Source: G965212025 sp965215765 (lineage in GTDB: Bacteria; Pseudomonadota; Gammaproteobacteria; Poriferisulfidales; Oxydemutatoraceae). From it: 64,000 nucleotides of DNA. The number at the start of each line of letters is the position of its first letter. Position 1 is the first letter of the stretch. Positions 27,372-37,162 of the stretch are shown piece after piece. The stretch covers positions 2,852,001-2,916,000 of the forward strand of contig OZ244118.1 in the NCBI GenBank assembly GCA_965215765.1. The letters are read 5' to 3'. Below the pieces are notes generated by a model. It was not told the DNA's origin and did no database searches. It saw only the letters and a list, made by a program, of their open reading frames with translations. Position numbers and translations under genes: made by a program.

Positions 27372-27673
27372 TGCACGTTTCACCTTTTTGGGGGGAAAAT
27401 CAAAATAAACTAACAGTTTTTCAAAACAAAAACATTCGCAGAACTTGGCACCAAGAAGAATGGTTTTATTCTGTGGTGGATATTATCGCTGTGCTGACTG
27501 ATAGTCCTACGCCAAGGAAATATTGGGGGAAAATAAAAGACAGGGAATTTACCAAATTTCAGTTGTCCCCAATTTGGGGACAACTGAAATTATTATCAAA
27601 AGATGGCAAAAAATACACGACTGATTGTGCAAATACTAAAGGAGTTCTTCGCCTAATCCAATCCATTCCCTCA
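27371..27673 (+). pseudogene. Bro-N-type phage antirepressor-like gene, N-terminal fragment
   Basis: Starting at the last base of the tRNA CCA, the frame encodes QNKLTVFQNKNIRRTWHQEE, then SVVDIIAVLTDSPTPRKYWG and DCANTKGVLRLIQSIPSK, the first third of the Bro-N protein found complete at 30547. It is cut at 27673 by a second partial tRNA-Ser, so the rest of the gene is gone. Confidence 0.8.
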
Positions 27674-27755
27674 AAAGTGGTCACAACGGTGCTGATTCGA
27701 AATCAGATGGTCGGCGAAAGCCGGCACACGGGTTCGAATCCCGCCCTCTCCTCCA
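27674..27755 (+). pseudogene. Truncated tRNA-Ser
   Basis: Matches the tRNA-Ser at 27279 from AGTGGTCACAACGG through the anticodon arm, variable arm, T-arm, CCTCTCC and TCCA, but lacks the 5' acceptor strand, so it cannot fold into a full tRNA. It marks a recombination junction between two module copies. Confidence 0.85.
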
Positions 27756-27926
27756 TACGCCTTCATTCTTGTCAATTGTCATTCTCAGCCCGTTTTTGCC
27801 ACTACCTAGAATATCAACGTGCGAGCTTTGGATAGCAAAAAGCCAACCAGACTCCAAACAGCACCTTTCAGCAGGCGCGCTTCTTCTGGTAGAAAAAAAA
27901 GATAAACATGCCATTCAGGTGAGATA

Positions 27927-28712
27927 ATGACTCAAGACGTAGCACAGCAAACAGAAATAGACTTTGTACAGGATACGTCGAGCATGTGCACTAGGCGTGT
28001 ACAGGAATGTGATTTTTCATTATTACACGGTGATTGCAACAACCTGATAAAGACAATAGAAACTGGCTCAATTGATTTAATTGCAACAGACCCACCATAC
28101 GAGATAAATTTTGAAAACAACGGCTGGGACAAGCCAAACTCCCTTAACTGGAATTTTCTGGCAACAGAGTTCAGAAGAATATTAAAACCTGACGGTTCAC
28201 TGCTAATCTTTCAAGGGTGGTCTCAAGTGTGTGAGACTAAAAGCATATTGGACAAATACTTCTTTCTGAAGAACTGGATTATATATGACAGAATCAAAGG
28301 TAGAGGTGCTAAAACCAATTTGGTATCCACCAGAGAGGATATTTTATGGTATTTAGTTGATGAAAATAAATACACATATAACAAGGTGCCTTCTACAATT
28401 AAAAAGAAAACAGGAGGAAGTATTGGCAACAGAAACGGAAATGCGTACAGAGCGTTGTCGAATGTATGGACAGACATATCACCCATAGTTCCATGGTCAA
28501 AAGAAAGAGTTAAACATCCAACACAAAAGCCACTATCAATCATGGAACGGATACTCACTGTATTTTCTAACGAAGACAGTAATGTCCTGGATCCATTTAT
28601 GGGTAGTGGCACTACAGCAGTAGCTTCCAAAAGACTAAACAGAAACTTCATCGGGTTTGAAAGCAATCGGGAATATTACGATATAAGTAAAAAAAGAATG
28701 GATAATTTATGA
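27927..28712 (+). CDS. DNA methyltransferase (adenine-N6 or cytosine-N4, beta-class)
   Basis: 261 residues. Catalytic motif IV is DPPY (55-58, LIATDPPYEINFENNGWDK) and the SAM-binding motif I lies near the C-terminus (DPFMGSGTTAVASKRL, from residue 222), the order of beta-class enzymes. KHPTQKPLSIMERIL is the typical segment before motif I. No restriction endonuclease is adjacent, so it is an orphan or decayed system. The DNA is visibly A/T-richer than ftsY, which suggests transfer. A broken paralogue lies at 32244. Confidence 0.88.
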   Translation: MTQDVAQQTEIDFVQDTSSMCTRRVQECDFSLLHGDCNNLIKTIETGSIDLIATDPPYEINFENNGWDKPNSLNWNFLATEFRRILKPDGSLLIFQGWSQVCETKSILDKYFFLKNWIIYDRIKGRGAKTNLVSTREDILWYLVDENKYTYNKVPSTIKKKTGGSIGNRNGNAYRALSNVWTDISPIVPWSKERVKHPTQKPLSIMERILTVFSNEDSNVLDPFMGSGTTAVASKRLNRNFIGFESNREYYDISKKRMDNL

Positions 28713-28785
28713 CTGATTAATTCAGGGATAGGATTCTAACCCTCAACACTAGGCAGTTAACACTGTTGGCATAATCTCAAGTCCA

Positions 28786-28920
28786 AAGATGGGAAAACTG
28801 CGTGACAGCGCGGCACACGAAAAATTAGGTGAGTACAACAAAAAAAGCGAAAGTTTTTTACTTGGTCGTGAGACTTTTTAGTAAAGCAACTCAGTAAGCA
28901 CCGCTGAAAGTAGCTGCTGG
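28786..28920 (+). pseudogene. Remnant of the HEPN gene 3' end
   Basis: The segment translates as KLRDSAAHEKLGEY and continues to GRETF before stops, matching the C-terminal end of the HEPN genes at 34770, 41412 and 43489. It lies directly in front of a bioA fragment, as in those modules. Confidence 0.7.
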
Positions 28921-29548
28921 GGCACTATTCATTTTCCCTAGTTCCTGGCTGCTGATGTAAGGAAGGCATCACATGCAACAGCTTCCCAAATAGTCGAACC
29001 CATACTCCCCTGTCCACAAAGTCGACGCTTGGGTCTGCAACATTGACGGCTTCGTGTGTTTCAACCACTCCTATGGTGCCTTTGCAGCTCACATCCGCAC
29101 TTGTTCTGCGTCTCGGCATGGTACGAGTTCTTCTCGCAGTTGCGCTTCAATGTTGGTGACCTGTTGTTACCTTTCTCCGGTTTTTAGCAGAGCCATTCTT
29201 GCGCAAGCGACTCTGCATGCCAGCCGGGTTGGCCATGTAGGTTGATCCATGGCACAGAGGTGGTGCAAGTTGTTTCCACTGACTGTGCTGACGCGACGGT
29301 GGCTCAGATGATTACGACCAAGCTTTAGATGGGTTCCTCACACACACCCGACGCGAATGACGTCAGGCACAGTCCCTGTAGTCCTTAGGCAAGCATTTTC
29401 TGGTACGACCTATCCCGATGGTGATTTCGCCACAATGCTGCAGGCAATCGTAGCCAACGAACAACTCGCGCAAGCGTCGTAACGCACCGCCGCCAAGCGC
29501 CTCTGATGCCAAGCTCTGCAATGACCACTGCGATCACGCACGGGATTG
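28921..29548 (-). pseudogene. Decayed 3' fragment of bioA (module 1)
   Basis: Recognisable by alignment with the intact bioA 3' half: GCTGATGTAAGGAAGGCATC, TCCACAAAGTCGACGC and TTCAACCACTCCTATGG all have counterparts near 44205-44340. Many substitutions, indels and stops; this is the most diverged bioA copy, so the oldest duplication. It ends where the duplicated ftsY tail starts. Confidence 0.75.
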
Positions 29549-29550
29549 GT

Positions 29551-29648
29551 CAGCCATCCGCTTTCTTGGAGTCGGCGAGAAGCCCGGTGACTTGAAAGCA
29601 TTTGATGCCGAATGGATATCTCGCTCTTTGGTGGAAGGGTCGTCATAA
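29551..29648 (+). pseudogene. Duplicated 3' end of ftsY
   Basis: CCATCCGCTTTCTTGGAGTC through the ftsY stop codon is repeated here, 3069 bp after the original, with four or so substitutions. It shows that the duplicated block begins inside ftsY. Confidence 0.92.
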
Positions 29649-29680
29649 TACCCACCAACATCTGACAAGGAGGAAAAACT

Positions 29681-30256
29681 ATGAGAGCTGTTAATTTACG
29701 CATTTTGGTAGCCGTGGCCTTGCTGGCCGTATTCTTTCTGATCTCCGGATTCGGAGACATCTGGAGCCCGAAAGTACGCGCAGGAACCGTCTCTGACCCA
29801 TTCCCGGCTCCCGAGTTCACACAACAGGACGCCGGAGCGTGGCTGAATTCCCCACCCCTGAAAATCGCCGACCTGCGCGGAAACGTGGTACTCATCGATT
29901 TTTGGACTTTCGAGTGCTGGAACTGTTACCGATCCTTTCCCTGGCTGAACTCACTGCAACACGAGTACGAAGCAAAAGGTCTGAAAGTCATCGGGGTACA
30001 CACACCGGAATTCGACCGCGAGCGAGACGTACGCAGAGTGGCAGAAAAAATGAAGGAATTTGAACTAGATCACCCGGTCATGATTGACAATGACTCCGCC
30101 TACTGGAGAAAGATGCGCAACCGCTTCTGGCCAGCCTTTTACATACTGGGCAAAAAAGGGCGGGTACGCGGCGTGTACTACGGGGAAACACACGCCGGTG
30201 ACAGACGCGCCAAGAAAATCGACAAACTGGTGCGCAAGCTACTGGCCGAAGGATAA
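29681..30256 (+). CDS. Thioredoxin-like periplasmic protein, copy 2
   Basis: 191 residues, almost identical to copy 1 (differences include Ala14, Trp28, Glu for Ala at 117 and Arg-for-Lys near NDSAYWRKMRNRFW). The CWNC active site and the Shine-Dalgarno are intact, so it should be functional. Confidence 0.85.
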   Translation: MRAVNLRILVAVALLAVFFLISGFGDIWSPKVRAGTVSDPFPAPEFTQQDAGAWLNSPPLKIADLRGNVVLIDFWTFECWNCYRSFPWLNSLQHEYEAKGLKVIGVHTPEFDRERDVRRVAEKMKEFELDHPVMIDNDSAYWRKMRNRFWPAFYILGKKGRVRGVYYGETHAGDRRAKKIDKLVRKLLAEG

Positions 30257-30348
30257 TGAGCCCGACACACAGCCGGCCGACCGGCCTTGGCAAGTACCCT
30301 GCTCTACAGTAGAGACAATGCCAGAAAGTAACTAACTGAGTTGACGCT

Positions 30349-30441
30349 GGAGAGATACTGAAGTGGTCACAACGGCACTGATTCGAAATCAGATGGTCGG
30401 CGAGAGCCGGCACGCGGGTTCGAATCCCGCCCTCTCCGCCA
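30349..30441 (+). tRNA. tRNA-Ser (CGA), second copy, one acceptor mismatch
   Basis: Identical to the first tRNA-Ser in anticodon, variable and T arms, but the acceptor 5' strand is GGAGAGA, giving an A-C mismatch at position 7-66. The D-stem strand is CTGA rather than CCGA. It may be poorly functional. CCA is encoded. Confidence 0.75.
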
Positions 30442-30546
30442 TACGCGTTTCATCTTTTTGGCGGGAAAATCAAAACAATTGGTTGATTTGTAATGCTTAA
30501 TAATTCTTATTAAAAATAGGGTCAAGATAACTTTAGAGGCGTATTA

Positions 30547-31379
30547 ATGGGGATTATGAAAAATCAAAATAAACTAACAGTTTTTCAAGACAAAAACATT
30601 CGCAGAACTTGGCACCAAGAAGAGTGGTTTTATTCTGTGGTGGATATTATCGCTGTGCTGACTAATAGCCCTACACCAAGGCAATATTGGGGGAAAGTAA
30701 AAGACAGGGAATTTACCAAACCTCAGTTGTCCCCAATTTGGGTACAACTGAAATTATTATCAAAAGATGGCAAAAAATACATGACTGATTGTGCAAATAC
30801 TAAAGGAGTTTTTCGCATAATCCAATCCATTCCCTCAAAAAAAGCCGAGCCTTTTAAAATTTGGCTGGCACAAGTCGGCAAAGAACGGCTTGATGAAATA
30901 GAAAACCCAGTGCTGGCACAAGAGCGAATGAAGGCGATTTATGAGCAAAAAGGTTATCCAAAAGATTGGATTGATAAACGTTTGCGTGGTATTGCTATTC
31001 GTCAAAACTTAACCGATGAATGGCAAGAAAGAGGCATTAGTGGGCAAAAGAATTATGCTATTTTAACGGCTGAAATTTCCAAAGCCACTTTTGGGATGAC
31101 ACCCAGTGAATATAAAAATTTGAAAAATATACCTGAAAAATCTAAAACAAGCCTGCGTGATAACATGGATGACTTAGAATTGATTTTTACGATGTTAGGC
31201 GAACGCGTAACCACTGAAATTTCTAAAGGGGAAAACCAAATACTTTAGAAGAGAACAAAAATGTTGCTAAACGAGGTGGCACAGTAGCGGGTAATGCCAG
31301 AAAAGACACGGAAAGGGAATTGGACAAAAGTGTTGTAAATTCTGGTAATTTATTAAATTTGAATAAAAAATTGCAGTAA
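30547..31379 (+). pseudogene. Bro-N domain phage antirepressor-like protein with C-terminal frameshift
   Basis: Frame 1 (30547-31248, 233 residues) has the Bro-N region (VFQDKNIRRTWHQEEWFYSV, DIIAVLTNSPTPRQYWGKVK) and the following conserved block (ERLDEIENPVLAQERMKAIY, YPKDWIDKRLRGIAIR, ISKATFGMTPSEYKNLK). At about 31235 the frame should shift by -1: the new frame gives LEENKNVAKRGGTVAGNARK and DTERELDKSV to a stop at 31379, the family's usual C-terminus. A one-base deletion is the simplest cause. Proteins of this type occur on prophages and mobile islands. Confidence 0.8.
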
Positions 31380-31441
31380 TTGTGAACGAAACAACAACCA
31401 GAGCAGAATTTATTGACCCACAACCTGTAAGAGGAAATACT

Positions 31442-31897
31442 ATGAGAGTTGTTAATTTACGCCTTTTGGTAACCGTGCATTGCAGGCCGTATTCTTGCTA
31501 ATCTCAGGGTTCGGAGACATCGGGAGCCCGAAAGTACGCGCAGAAACCATCTCTGTCCCATTCCCGGCTCCCGAGTTCACACAACAGGATGCCGGAGCAT
31601 GGCTGAAATCCCCACCCCTGAAAATCGCTGATCTGCGCGGAAACGTGGTACTCATTGATTTTTGGACTTTCGAGTGCTGGAACTGTTACCGATCCTTTCC
31701 CTGGCTGAACTCACTGCAACGCGAGGAGGAGTTGCTACGCGAACTGGAAAAAATGTGCAACCAGGTTCCTGGCCTGCCGTTTACGTACTGGGCAAATAAA
31801 GGGCAGGTATGCGCCGGGTACACGGGACAGCACACGCCGGTGACATGCGCTCAAAAAAACCGACAAATTGGTGCGTAAGCTACTGGCCAAACGGTAA
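31442..31897 (+). pseudogene. Thioredoxin-like gene, copy 3 (broken)
   Basis: Starts like copies 1 and 2 (ATGAGAGTTGTTAATTTACG) but is frameshifted in the signal region (near 31480), keeps the CWNCYRSFPWLNSL active site, then loses about 100 bp after QREEELLREL and ends in a scrambled tail. Not functional as a whole. Confidence 0.88.
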
Positions 31898-31980
31898 TGA
31901 GCTTGACACGCATTCTGCTCAGCTTGGCGAGTATCTGGGTCTACAACAGATACAATGGCAAGAAGTAACAGGTTGGTACC

Positions 31981-32073
31981 GGAAAGGAGCCAAAGTGGTC
32001 ACAACAGCACTGACTCGAAACCAAGTGGTAGGCGGAAGCCGACACGCGGGAACGAATCCCGCCCTCTCCGGCA
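31981..32073 (+). pseudogene. tRNA-Ser pseudogene, third copy
   Basis: Alignable with the first tRNA-Ser over its length, with CCTCTCC at the 3' side, but substitutions break the anticodon stem (CTGACTCGAAACCAAG), the T-loop (GAACGAATC) and the terminal CCA (GCA). Confidence 0.85.
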
Positions 32074-32243
32074 TACGCCTTAATCTTGTCAATTGTCATT
32101 CTCAGCCCGTTTTTGCCACTACCTAGGATATCAACTTGCGAGCTTTGGATAGCAAAAAGCCAACCAGACTCCAGACAGCACCTTTCAGCAGGCGTACTTC
32201 TTCTGGTAGAAAAAAAAGATAAACATGCCATTCAGGTGAGATA

Positions 32244-33030
32244 ATGACTCAAGACGTAGCACAGCAAACAGAAATAGACTTTGTATAGGATACGACGAGC
32301 ATGTGCACTAGGCGTGTACAGGAATGTGATATTTCATTGTTACATGGTGATTGCAACAGTCTGATAAAAACGATAGAAACTAGCTCAATTGATTTAATTG
32401 CAACAGACCCACCTTACGAGATAAATTTTGAAAACAACGGCTGGGATAAGCCAAACTCCCTTAATTGGAATTATCTGGTAACAGAGTTCAGAAGAATATT
32501 AAAACCTGACGGTTCACTGCTAATCTTTCAAGGGTAGTCTCAAGTGTGTGAGACTAAAAGCATATTGGACAAATACTTCTTTTTGAAGAACTGGATTATA
32601 TATGATAGAATCAAAGGTACAGGGGCTAAAACCAATTTAGCATCTGCCAGAGAGGATATTTTATGGCATTTAGTTGATGGAAATAAATACACATATAACA
32701 AGACGCCTTCTACAATTAAAAAGAAAACAGGAGGAAGTATTGGCAAAAGAAACGGAAATGAGTACAGAGCTTTGTCGAATGTATGGACAGACATATCACC
32801 CATAGTTCCATGGTCAAAAGAAAGAGTTAAACATCCAACACAAAAGCCACTATCGATTATGGAACGGATACTCACTGTATTTTCTAACGACGGGCAGTAA
32901 TGTGCTGGATCCGTTTATGGGTAGCGGCACTACTGCTGTAGCTCCCAAAAGACTAAACAGAAACTTCATCGGATTCGAAAGCAATAAGGAGTATTACGAC
33001 ATAAGTAAAAAAAGAATGAATGATTTATGA
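32244..33030 (+). pseudogene. DNA methyltransferase, broken paralogue of the gene at 27927
   Basis: Clearly homologous along its length, including DPPYEINFENNGWDK and the motif I segment near 32905. An in-frame TAG follows DFV near 32286, a second TAG interrupts FQG* at 32535, and a frameshift in FSNDGQ* near 32890 separates the SAM motif. The upstream 165 bp is also shared with the region before 27927. Confidence 0.9.
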
Positions 33031-33119
33031 CTGATGAATTCAGGAACAGGCACCAACCTTCAACGCTTGGCAGTTAAGCACTGTTGACATAATCTGAAAT
33101 CTATACTACGCTACGGTAT

Positions 33120-33245
33120 ATGAACGAATTCACGTTCAGACTCAAAGACGGGAACTTGCAACGAGATGCGCTGGATTCGATGGTGTCTCCTCCTGATGCG
33201 CTGTACCGAAAGCAGTTTGCGGTATCAAGAATGAAAGTTGCGTAA
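33120..33245 (+). CDS. Small hypothetical protein before the methyltransferase-HNH gene
   Basis: 41 codons (MNEFTFRLKDGNLQRDALDS...) ending 27 bp before the methyltransferase start. No recognised family and a weak ribosome-binding context; it could be a remnant of a larger gene or a small partner. Confidence 0.3.
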   Translation: MNEFTFRLKDGNLQRDALDSMVSPPDALYRKQFAVSRMKVA

Positions 33246-33272
33246 GCCGGAAGAAAGGAGTGGATTGATGAA

Positions 33273-34553
33273 ATGAAAAAGCCTGCCAGCCCGAATTGGG
33301 TAAATAAGACTGTTTGGACGGGAGACAACTTGCCCATCATGCGGGGCATGAACTCTGCTTCCGTTGATCTCATCTACCTTGACCCTCCGTTTAACTCAAA
33401 GGCCGATTATGCCGCCCCCATTGGCAGCATAGCGGCGGGCGCAGCATTCAAGGACACTTGGACCTTGTGTGATATTGACGTTACGTGGTTGGATTTGTTG
33501 GAACTGAAACACCCTGCTCTGTATCGTGTCATCCGCGCAGCCATAAACAATAGCGACAAGTCTTACTTGATCTACATGGCAGTTCGATTGCTTGAAATGA
33601 AGCGGCTCCTTAAACCGACCGGATCACTATATCTGCATTGCGACCCAACCATGAGCCATTACCTGAAGATAATGCTTGATGCCTTGTTTGGACGAAACAA
33701 CTACCGAAATGAAATCATTTGGTGCTACACAGGGCCAACATCAAATAAGGCAAAGCAACTGCCACGAAAACATGATGTGATCTTCTGGTACTCATCTGGG
33801 GATGAATGGATGTTTAATTCAGACGATATCCGCATCCCATACAGTGGAAAAACCATGAAAAGAAGGCACTATTCCGAGGGGACAAGTGGAATCGTTTCAC
33901 CATCAGCCCCTGATGAAGTAAGAAACGAGAAGGAAGTTATTGAAAACTTTGGGAAGGGGAAAATCCCTGAATCGTGGTGGCGTGACATAGCTGCGCTCAC
34001 AAGTCAAAAAGAACGTACGGGTTTTGCTACTCAAAAACCGTTATCGCTCCTGGAACGAATTGTCAAAGCATCGTCCCACGCAGGTGATGTGGTCTTTGAT
34101 CCCTTTTGTGGATGTGCCACCACACTGGTGGCAGCAGATCGTCTACAACGCGCGTGGATAGGCATTGACATCTCGCCAAAAGCGGTGGAACTCGTTGTTG
34201 ACCGTATTAAGGATGATCAGGGTCTCTTTGAGGAGGTGGTTCATCGAACAGATAACCCCAAGCGAACAGACTTAGGTGACCTTAAACCATATAACTCACC
34301 GGGAAATAAAGAAATGCTGTACGGCAAACAAAAAGGCTACTGTAACGGATGCAAGGTACATTTTGAGGAGAGACACTTGGAAGTAGACCATATTATTGCG
34401 GAATCTGTTGGTGGAACGAATCATATTGATAACCTGCAACTGCTATGTGGTAATTGTAACCGGGTCAAAGGCAATCGTGGGCAGGAGTACTTGATTTCAA
34501 GGATTAACGAACGACTCACAACCTATGGCAAGCCTAAAGGGGAGCAAGCTTGA
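33273..34553 (+). CDS. DNA methyltransferase fused to an HNH endonuclease domain
   Basis: 426 residues. Residues 1-310 form a beta-class N6/N4 methyltransferase: motif IV DPPF (37-40, DLIYLDPPFNSKADY) and motif I DPFCGCATTLVAADRL. Residues about 350-426 are a zinc-type HNH domain: Cys357 and Cys360 (CNGC), the DH pair in LEVDHIIAESVGG, an Asn in HIDNLQLLC, and Cys392/Cys395 (CGNC). So one chain carries both a modifying and a cutting activity, as in some single-chain restriction systems. Alternative: the HNH domain is a targeting zinc finger. The frame is intact; it lies between a broken methyltransferase and a HEPN gene in module 3. Confidence 0.88.
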   Translation: MKKPASPNWVNKTVWTGDNLPIMRGMNSASVDLIYLDPPFNSKADYAAPIGSIAAGAAFKDTWTLCDIDVTWLDLLELKHPALYRVIRAAINNSDKSYLIYMAVRLLEMKRLLKPTGSLYLHCDPTMSHYLKIMLDALFGRNNYRNEIIWCYTGPTSNKAKQLPRKHDVIFWYSSGDEWMFNSDDIRIPYSGKTMKRRHYSEGTSGIVSPSAPDEVRNEKEVIENFGKGKIPESWWRDIAALTSQKERTGFATQKPLSLLERIVKASSHAGDVVFDPFCGCATTLVAADRLQRAWIGIDISPKAVELVVDRIKDDQGLFEEVVHRTDNPKRTDLGDLKPYNSPGNKEMLYGKQKGYCNGCKVHFEERHLEVDHIIAESVGGTNHIDNLQLLCGNCNRVKGNRGQEYLISRINERLTTYGKPKGEQA

Positions 34554-34675
34554 ATAGGATGAACCGTTAAACCGGTCTTTGAAGTCATTGAGCACCGGCT
34601 GTCAACCTTTCATCCTCTAACCACGCCGAAAAAATACAGCCCGCTAAGGGTAATAAGCGGAAAGGAGGACAAATA

Positions 34676-34729
34676 GTGAAGTACAAAAATTGGAGGCAAA
34701 TTTTGACTTTATGTTTTAATTGTGTCTAG
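34676..34729 (+). other. Strong Shine-Dalgarno followed by an 18-codon frame, probable cut-off gene
   Basis: AAAGGAGG at 34661 precedes GTG 34676 at ideal spacing; the frame (MKYKNWRQILTL...) ends after 17 residues where the sequence becomes the conserved upstream region of the HEPN genes. The rest of the gene was probably replaced when the HEPN-bioA block recombined in. Confidence 0.35.
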
Positions 34730-34769
34730 TTATCTGTAAGGCACCGCATAATACATGAGTATAAACATT

Positions 34770-35417
34770 ATGCAAAATTTGAAAGAAAAATATATTGAAA
34801 GAGTGCGGGAATTAATACGCATGGCTGTTGATATGAAAAGCGACCGTCATAACACGGAAGGTAAATTTACGAACGAGACATATTATAAATGGGCCACTAG
34901 TTGTAAATCTTTATTGAATAGTATGACTGGGCAGAGTAGTGATTTTTACCAAGATTTTGTTAATATCTTAAAATATAGATCACCCATGCTTCGTTTAGCT
35001 GCCGGCATTGGGATTCTAAATGCACTAAAAGAAGAAATTGAATCGGGTCTTTTGGTAAGTGTACAAACACTGGCTCTTTCTGAAGTTTTTAGTGACTTTT
35101 TAGAAATGGCAGAACATTTACTCGAAAGCGGATATAAAGACCCAACCGCTTCTCTAATTGGAGCGGTTTTAGAAAATGGGCTACAGAAGCTGGCTGAAAA
35201 AAATAATATCCCTCTAAAGCCACGAGATGATATTTCAGCCTTAAACACGAAATTGGCAGACAAAAAAATATATACCAGATTGACACAATCTCAAATCCAA
35301 GCATGGAAAAAGCTACGTGACAATGCGGCTCATGGAAAATTCGCTGAGTATGATGAAAAGGATGTAAAGGCTTTTCTTGACGGGACGAGAGCCTTCTTAG
35401 TAAAGCATCTCAGCTAA
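34770..35417 (+). CDS. HEPN-type protein, copy 1 (motif intact)
   Basis: 215 residues from ATG 34770, which aligns with the starts of the other copies; an alternative ATG is at 34755. All-helical. The C-terminal region (ASLIGAVLENGLQKLAEKNN, then WKKLRDNAAHGKFAEYDEKD) resembles the DUF4145-like HEPN fold. It carries the R-x4-H motif (Arg183-Asn-x3-His188) that forms the RNase site in many HEPN toxins and defence proteins. A/T-rich DNA. It is followed after 2 bp by the stop side of a bioA fragment on the opposite strand. Role inferred as RNA-targeting defence or toxin; not demonstrated. Confidence 0.65.
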   Translation: MQNLKEKYIERVRELIRMAVDMKSDRHNTEGKFTNETYYKWATSCKSLLNSMTGQSSDFYQDFVNILKYRSPMLRLAAGIGILNALKEEIESGLLVSVQTLALSEVFSDFLEMAEHLLESGYKDPTASLIGAVLENGLQKLAEKNNIPLKPRDDISALNTKLADKKIYTRLTQSQIQAWKKLRDNAAHGKFAEYDEKDVKAFLDGTRAFLVKHLS

Positions 35418-35419
35418 CA

Positions 35420-36266
35420 TCATTCAAAGCAGCTGCGGATGGCGGCGCAGATTTGTCCTAGTTCTTCGTTGCTGATGATGTAGGGCGGCATCACGTACAC
35501 CAGCTTTCCAAAGGGTCGGATCCAGACTCCTTTGTCCACAAAATGGGCGCACAGGGCTGGTACATCGACGGTTTCGTGTGTTTCAACCACTCCTATGGCA
35601 CCTTTGCAGCGCACATCTGCGACTTGCTCTGCGTCTCGGCATGGGGCAAGTTCTTCGCGCAGCTGCGCTTCAATGTTGGTGACCTGTTGCTGGCATGCTC
35701 CGGTTTTTAGCAGATCCATCTTGCGCAAGCGACTCTGCATGCCAGCGGGTTGGCCATGTAGGTTGGCCCGTGGCACAAGACGTAGGGTGGGTTGTCGCTG
35801 ATTGTGCTGGCAATTTCGGCGGTACATACGGTTGCGGCCAGGCTCAGATAGCCGCCGCTCAGTGCCTTGCCTACGCAAATGATGTCGAGCGCGATTTCTG
35901 CATGCTCGCAGGCAAACATTTTTCCGGTGCGACCGAAGCCGGTGGCGATCTCGTCACAAATCAGCAGGCAGTCGTAGCGGTCGCACAGATCGCGCAAGCG
36001 TCTAAGCGCATGCCGCCAGTGCCTTGGACGATGGACTCGATGATGACCGCGGCGATTTCACGGCAGCGGCGATCCACGACTACCTCCAGCCAATGACTGC
36101 GTGATCTTCACTCGGTGCGGAGACAAGAATGTTTTGCGGTAGCAGGTGACAGAAAAACCGGTGCATCCCGCTTTCTGGATCGCAAAGGGACATGGCAGTT
36201 AACGTGTCTACGTGGTAGCCACCATGGACGGTCAGCAGATTGCGTTTACCCCGGGATTTATTGACT
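35420..36266 (-). pseudogene. 3' fragment of bioA (module 3)
   Basis: Covers the last two thirds of BioA: RDLCDRYDCLLICDEIATGF and GKALSGGYLSLA in one frame, then DLLKTGACQQQVTNIEAQLR to the normal C-terminus SCFE in another. The frameshift is near 35725 (ARWIC instead of ASMDLL). A further frameshift and loss follow at 36000-36266. Less decayed than the copy at 28921. Confidence 0.92.
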
Positions 36267-36595
36267 TGCCCGTGCTGGAGCTATTACCGACCCTTTCCCC
36301 AGCTGAACAGTCTGCAACACAAGCACCCCACTAAAGCCTGAAAGCCACAGGGATTCACACTCAGAATCGAGTGCACAGGAAACGTGCGTTGAGTGACAGA
36401 AAGAAGGGATTTGAATTAGACTGAACTACCAGGTCACGAGTGATAAAGGATCCGCCTAATGAAGAAAATGCGCAACCGATTCTGGCCAGCCTATTACATA
36501 CTGGACAAAAATGGCCGGGATCGCGACGTGCATGACGGAGAAACACAAGGCAGTGACGTACACACCAAAAAATCGACAAATGCCGAAAAATAGCA
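36267..36595 (+). pseudogene. Thioredoxin-like gene, copy 4 (remnant)
   Basis: The sequence switches from bioA to the thioredoxin-like gene at the CWNC region (TGGAGCTATTACCGACCC matches TGGAACTGTTACCGATCC) and can be followed to the C-terminal part (AAGAAAATGCGCAACCGATT, CATACTGGACAAAAATGGCC). Frameshifts and stops throughout. Confidence 0.85.
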
Positions 36596-36598
36596 AGA

Positions 36599-37063
36599 TT
36601 GCCCTGTGTTGCTAGCTGGCAAAAGTTCATTCAGGCAGGTCGCAACTTAATGAAACTACATATCGCTTATGACAAAGTCGAGCCCTATCCACTGCTGAGA
36701 ACAGAGGAACCGACCTTGCTGCAAGTCCCTGAAAAAAAATGCAAGAGACAAACAACCTTATATTCGCTACACAGACAAAAAAGAGCGGAAAGAGGTGGTC
36801 ATCAACCAACAGATCCGGTTGTCCGGGATACCCCCCCCGCTTACGACTACAAATTAGGCTACAAGTCACTCCCTGACTGGGTCATTGCGAACTGCCAAAA
36901 AACAACCGACAAAAAATCCGGAATTGTCAGTGACGCAGCAGATTTCAGCAAAGATCCAGAATACTTCCCAGATCTCTTAGCAAAGGCAGTGCGCGTCGGC
37001 ATCGAAAGCTCCAGGATCATAGCAGGACTACCGGAACTACGAATCCTGGAAGCCAAAAAGTAA
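36599..37063 (+). pseudogene. C-terminal fragment of a type ISP restriction-modification enzyme
   Basis: 154 codons matching the C-terminal end of single-chain helicase-methyltransferase restriction enzymes (LlaGI-like). The matching segments are FIQAGRNLMKLHIAYDKVEP, then YDYKLGYKSLPDWVIANCQ, DKKSGIVSDAADFSKDPEYF and SRIIAGLPELRIL. The nuclease, helicase and methyltransferase parts are missing. The open frame starts directly after the thioredoxin remnant, so the enzyme was cut by a module recombination. Confidence 0.7.
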
Positions 37064-37162
37064 GCCTGGCACAAAAATAAAAAAGACTGCCGAAATTGAC
37101 TTTTAACGCATTGCGATGAATAATTTACAAAACTTAGTTGTTAGAAAATAATTTTTGAGAAT

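Noticed and set aside
27293..27835. 180-codon frame starting inside the tRNA-Ser
   Set aside because: Only the part after the tRNA is Bro-N coding; the front reads through the tRNA and the end reads through a truncated tRNA.
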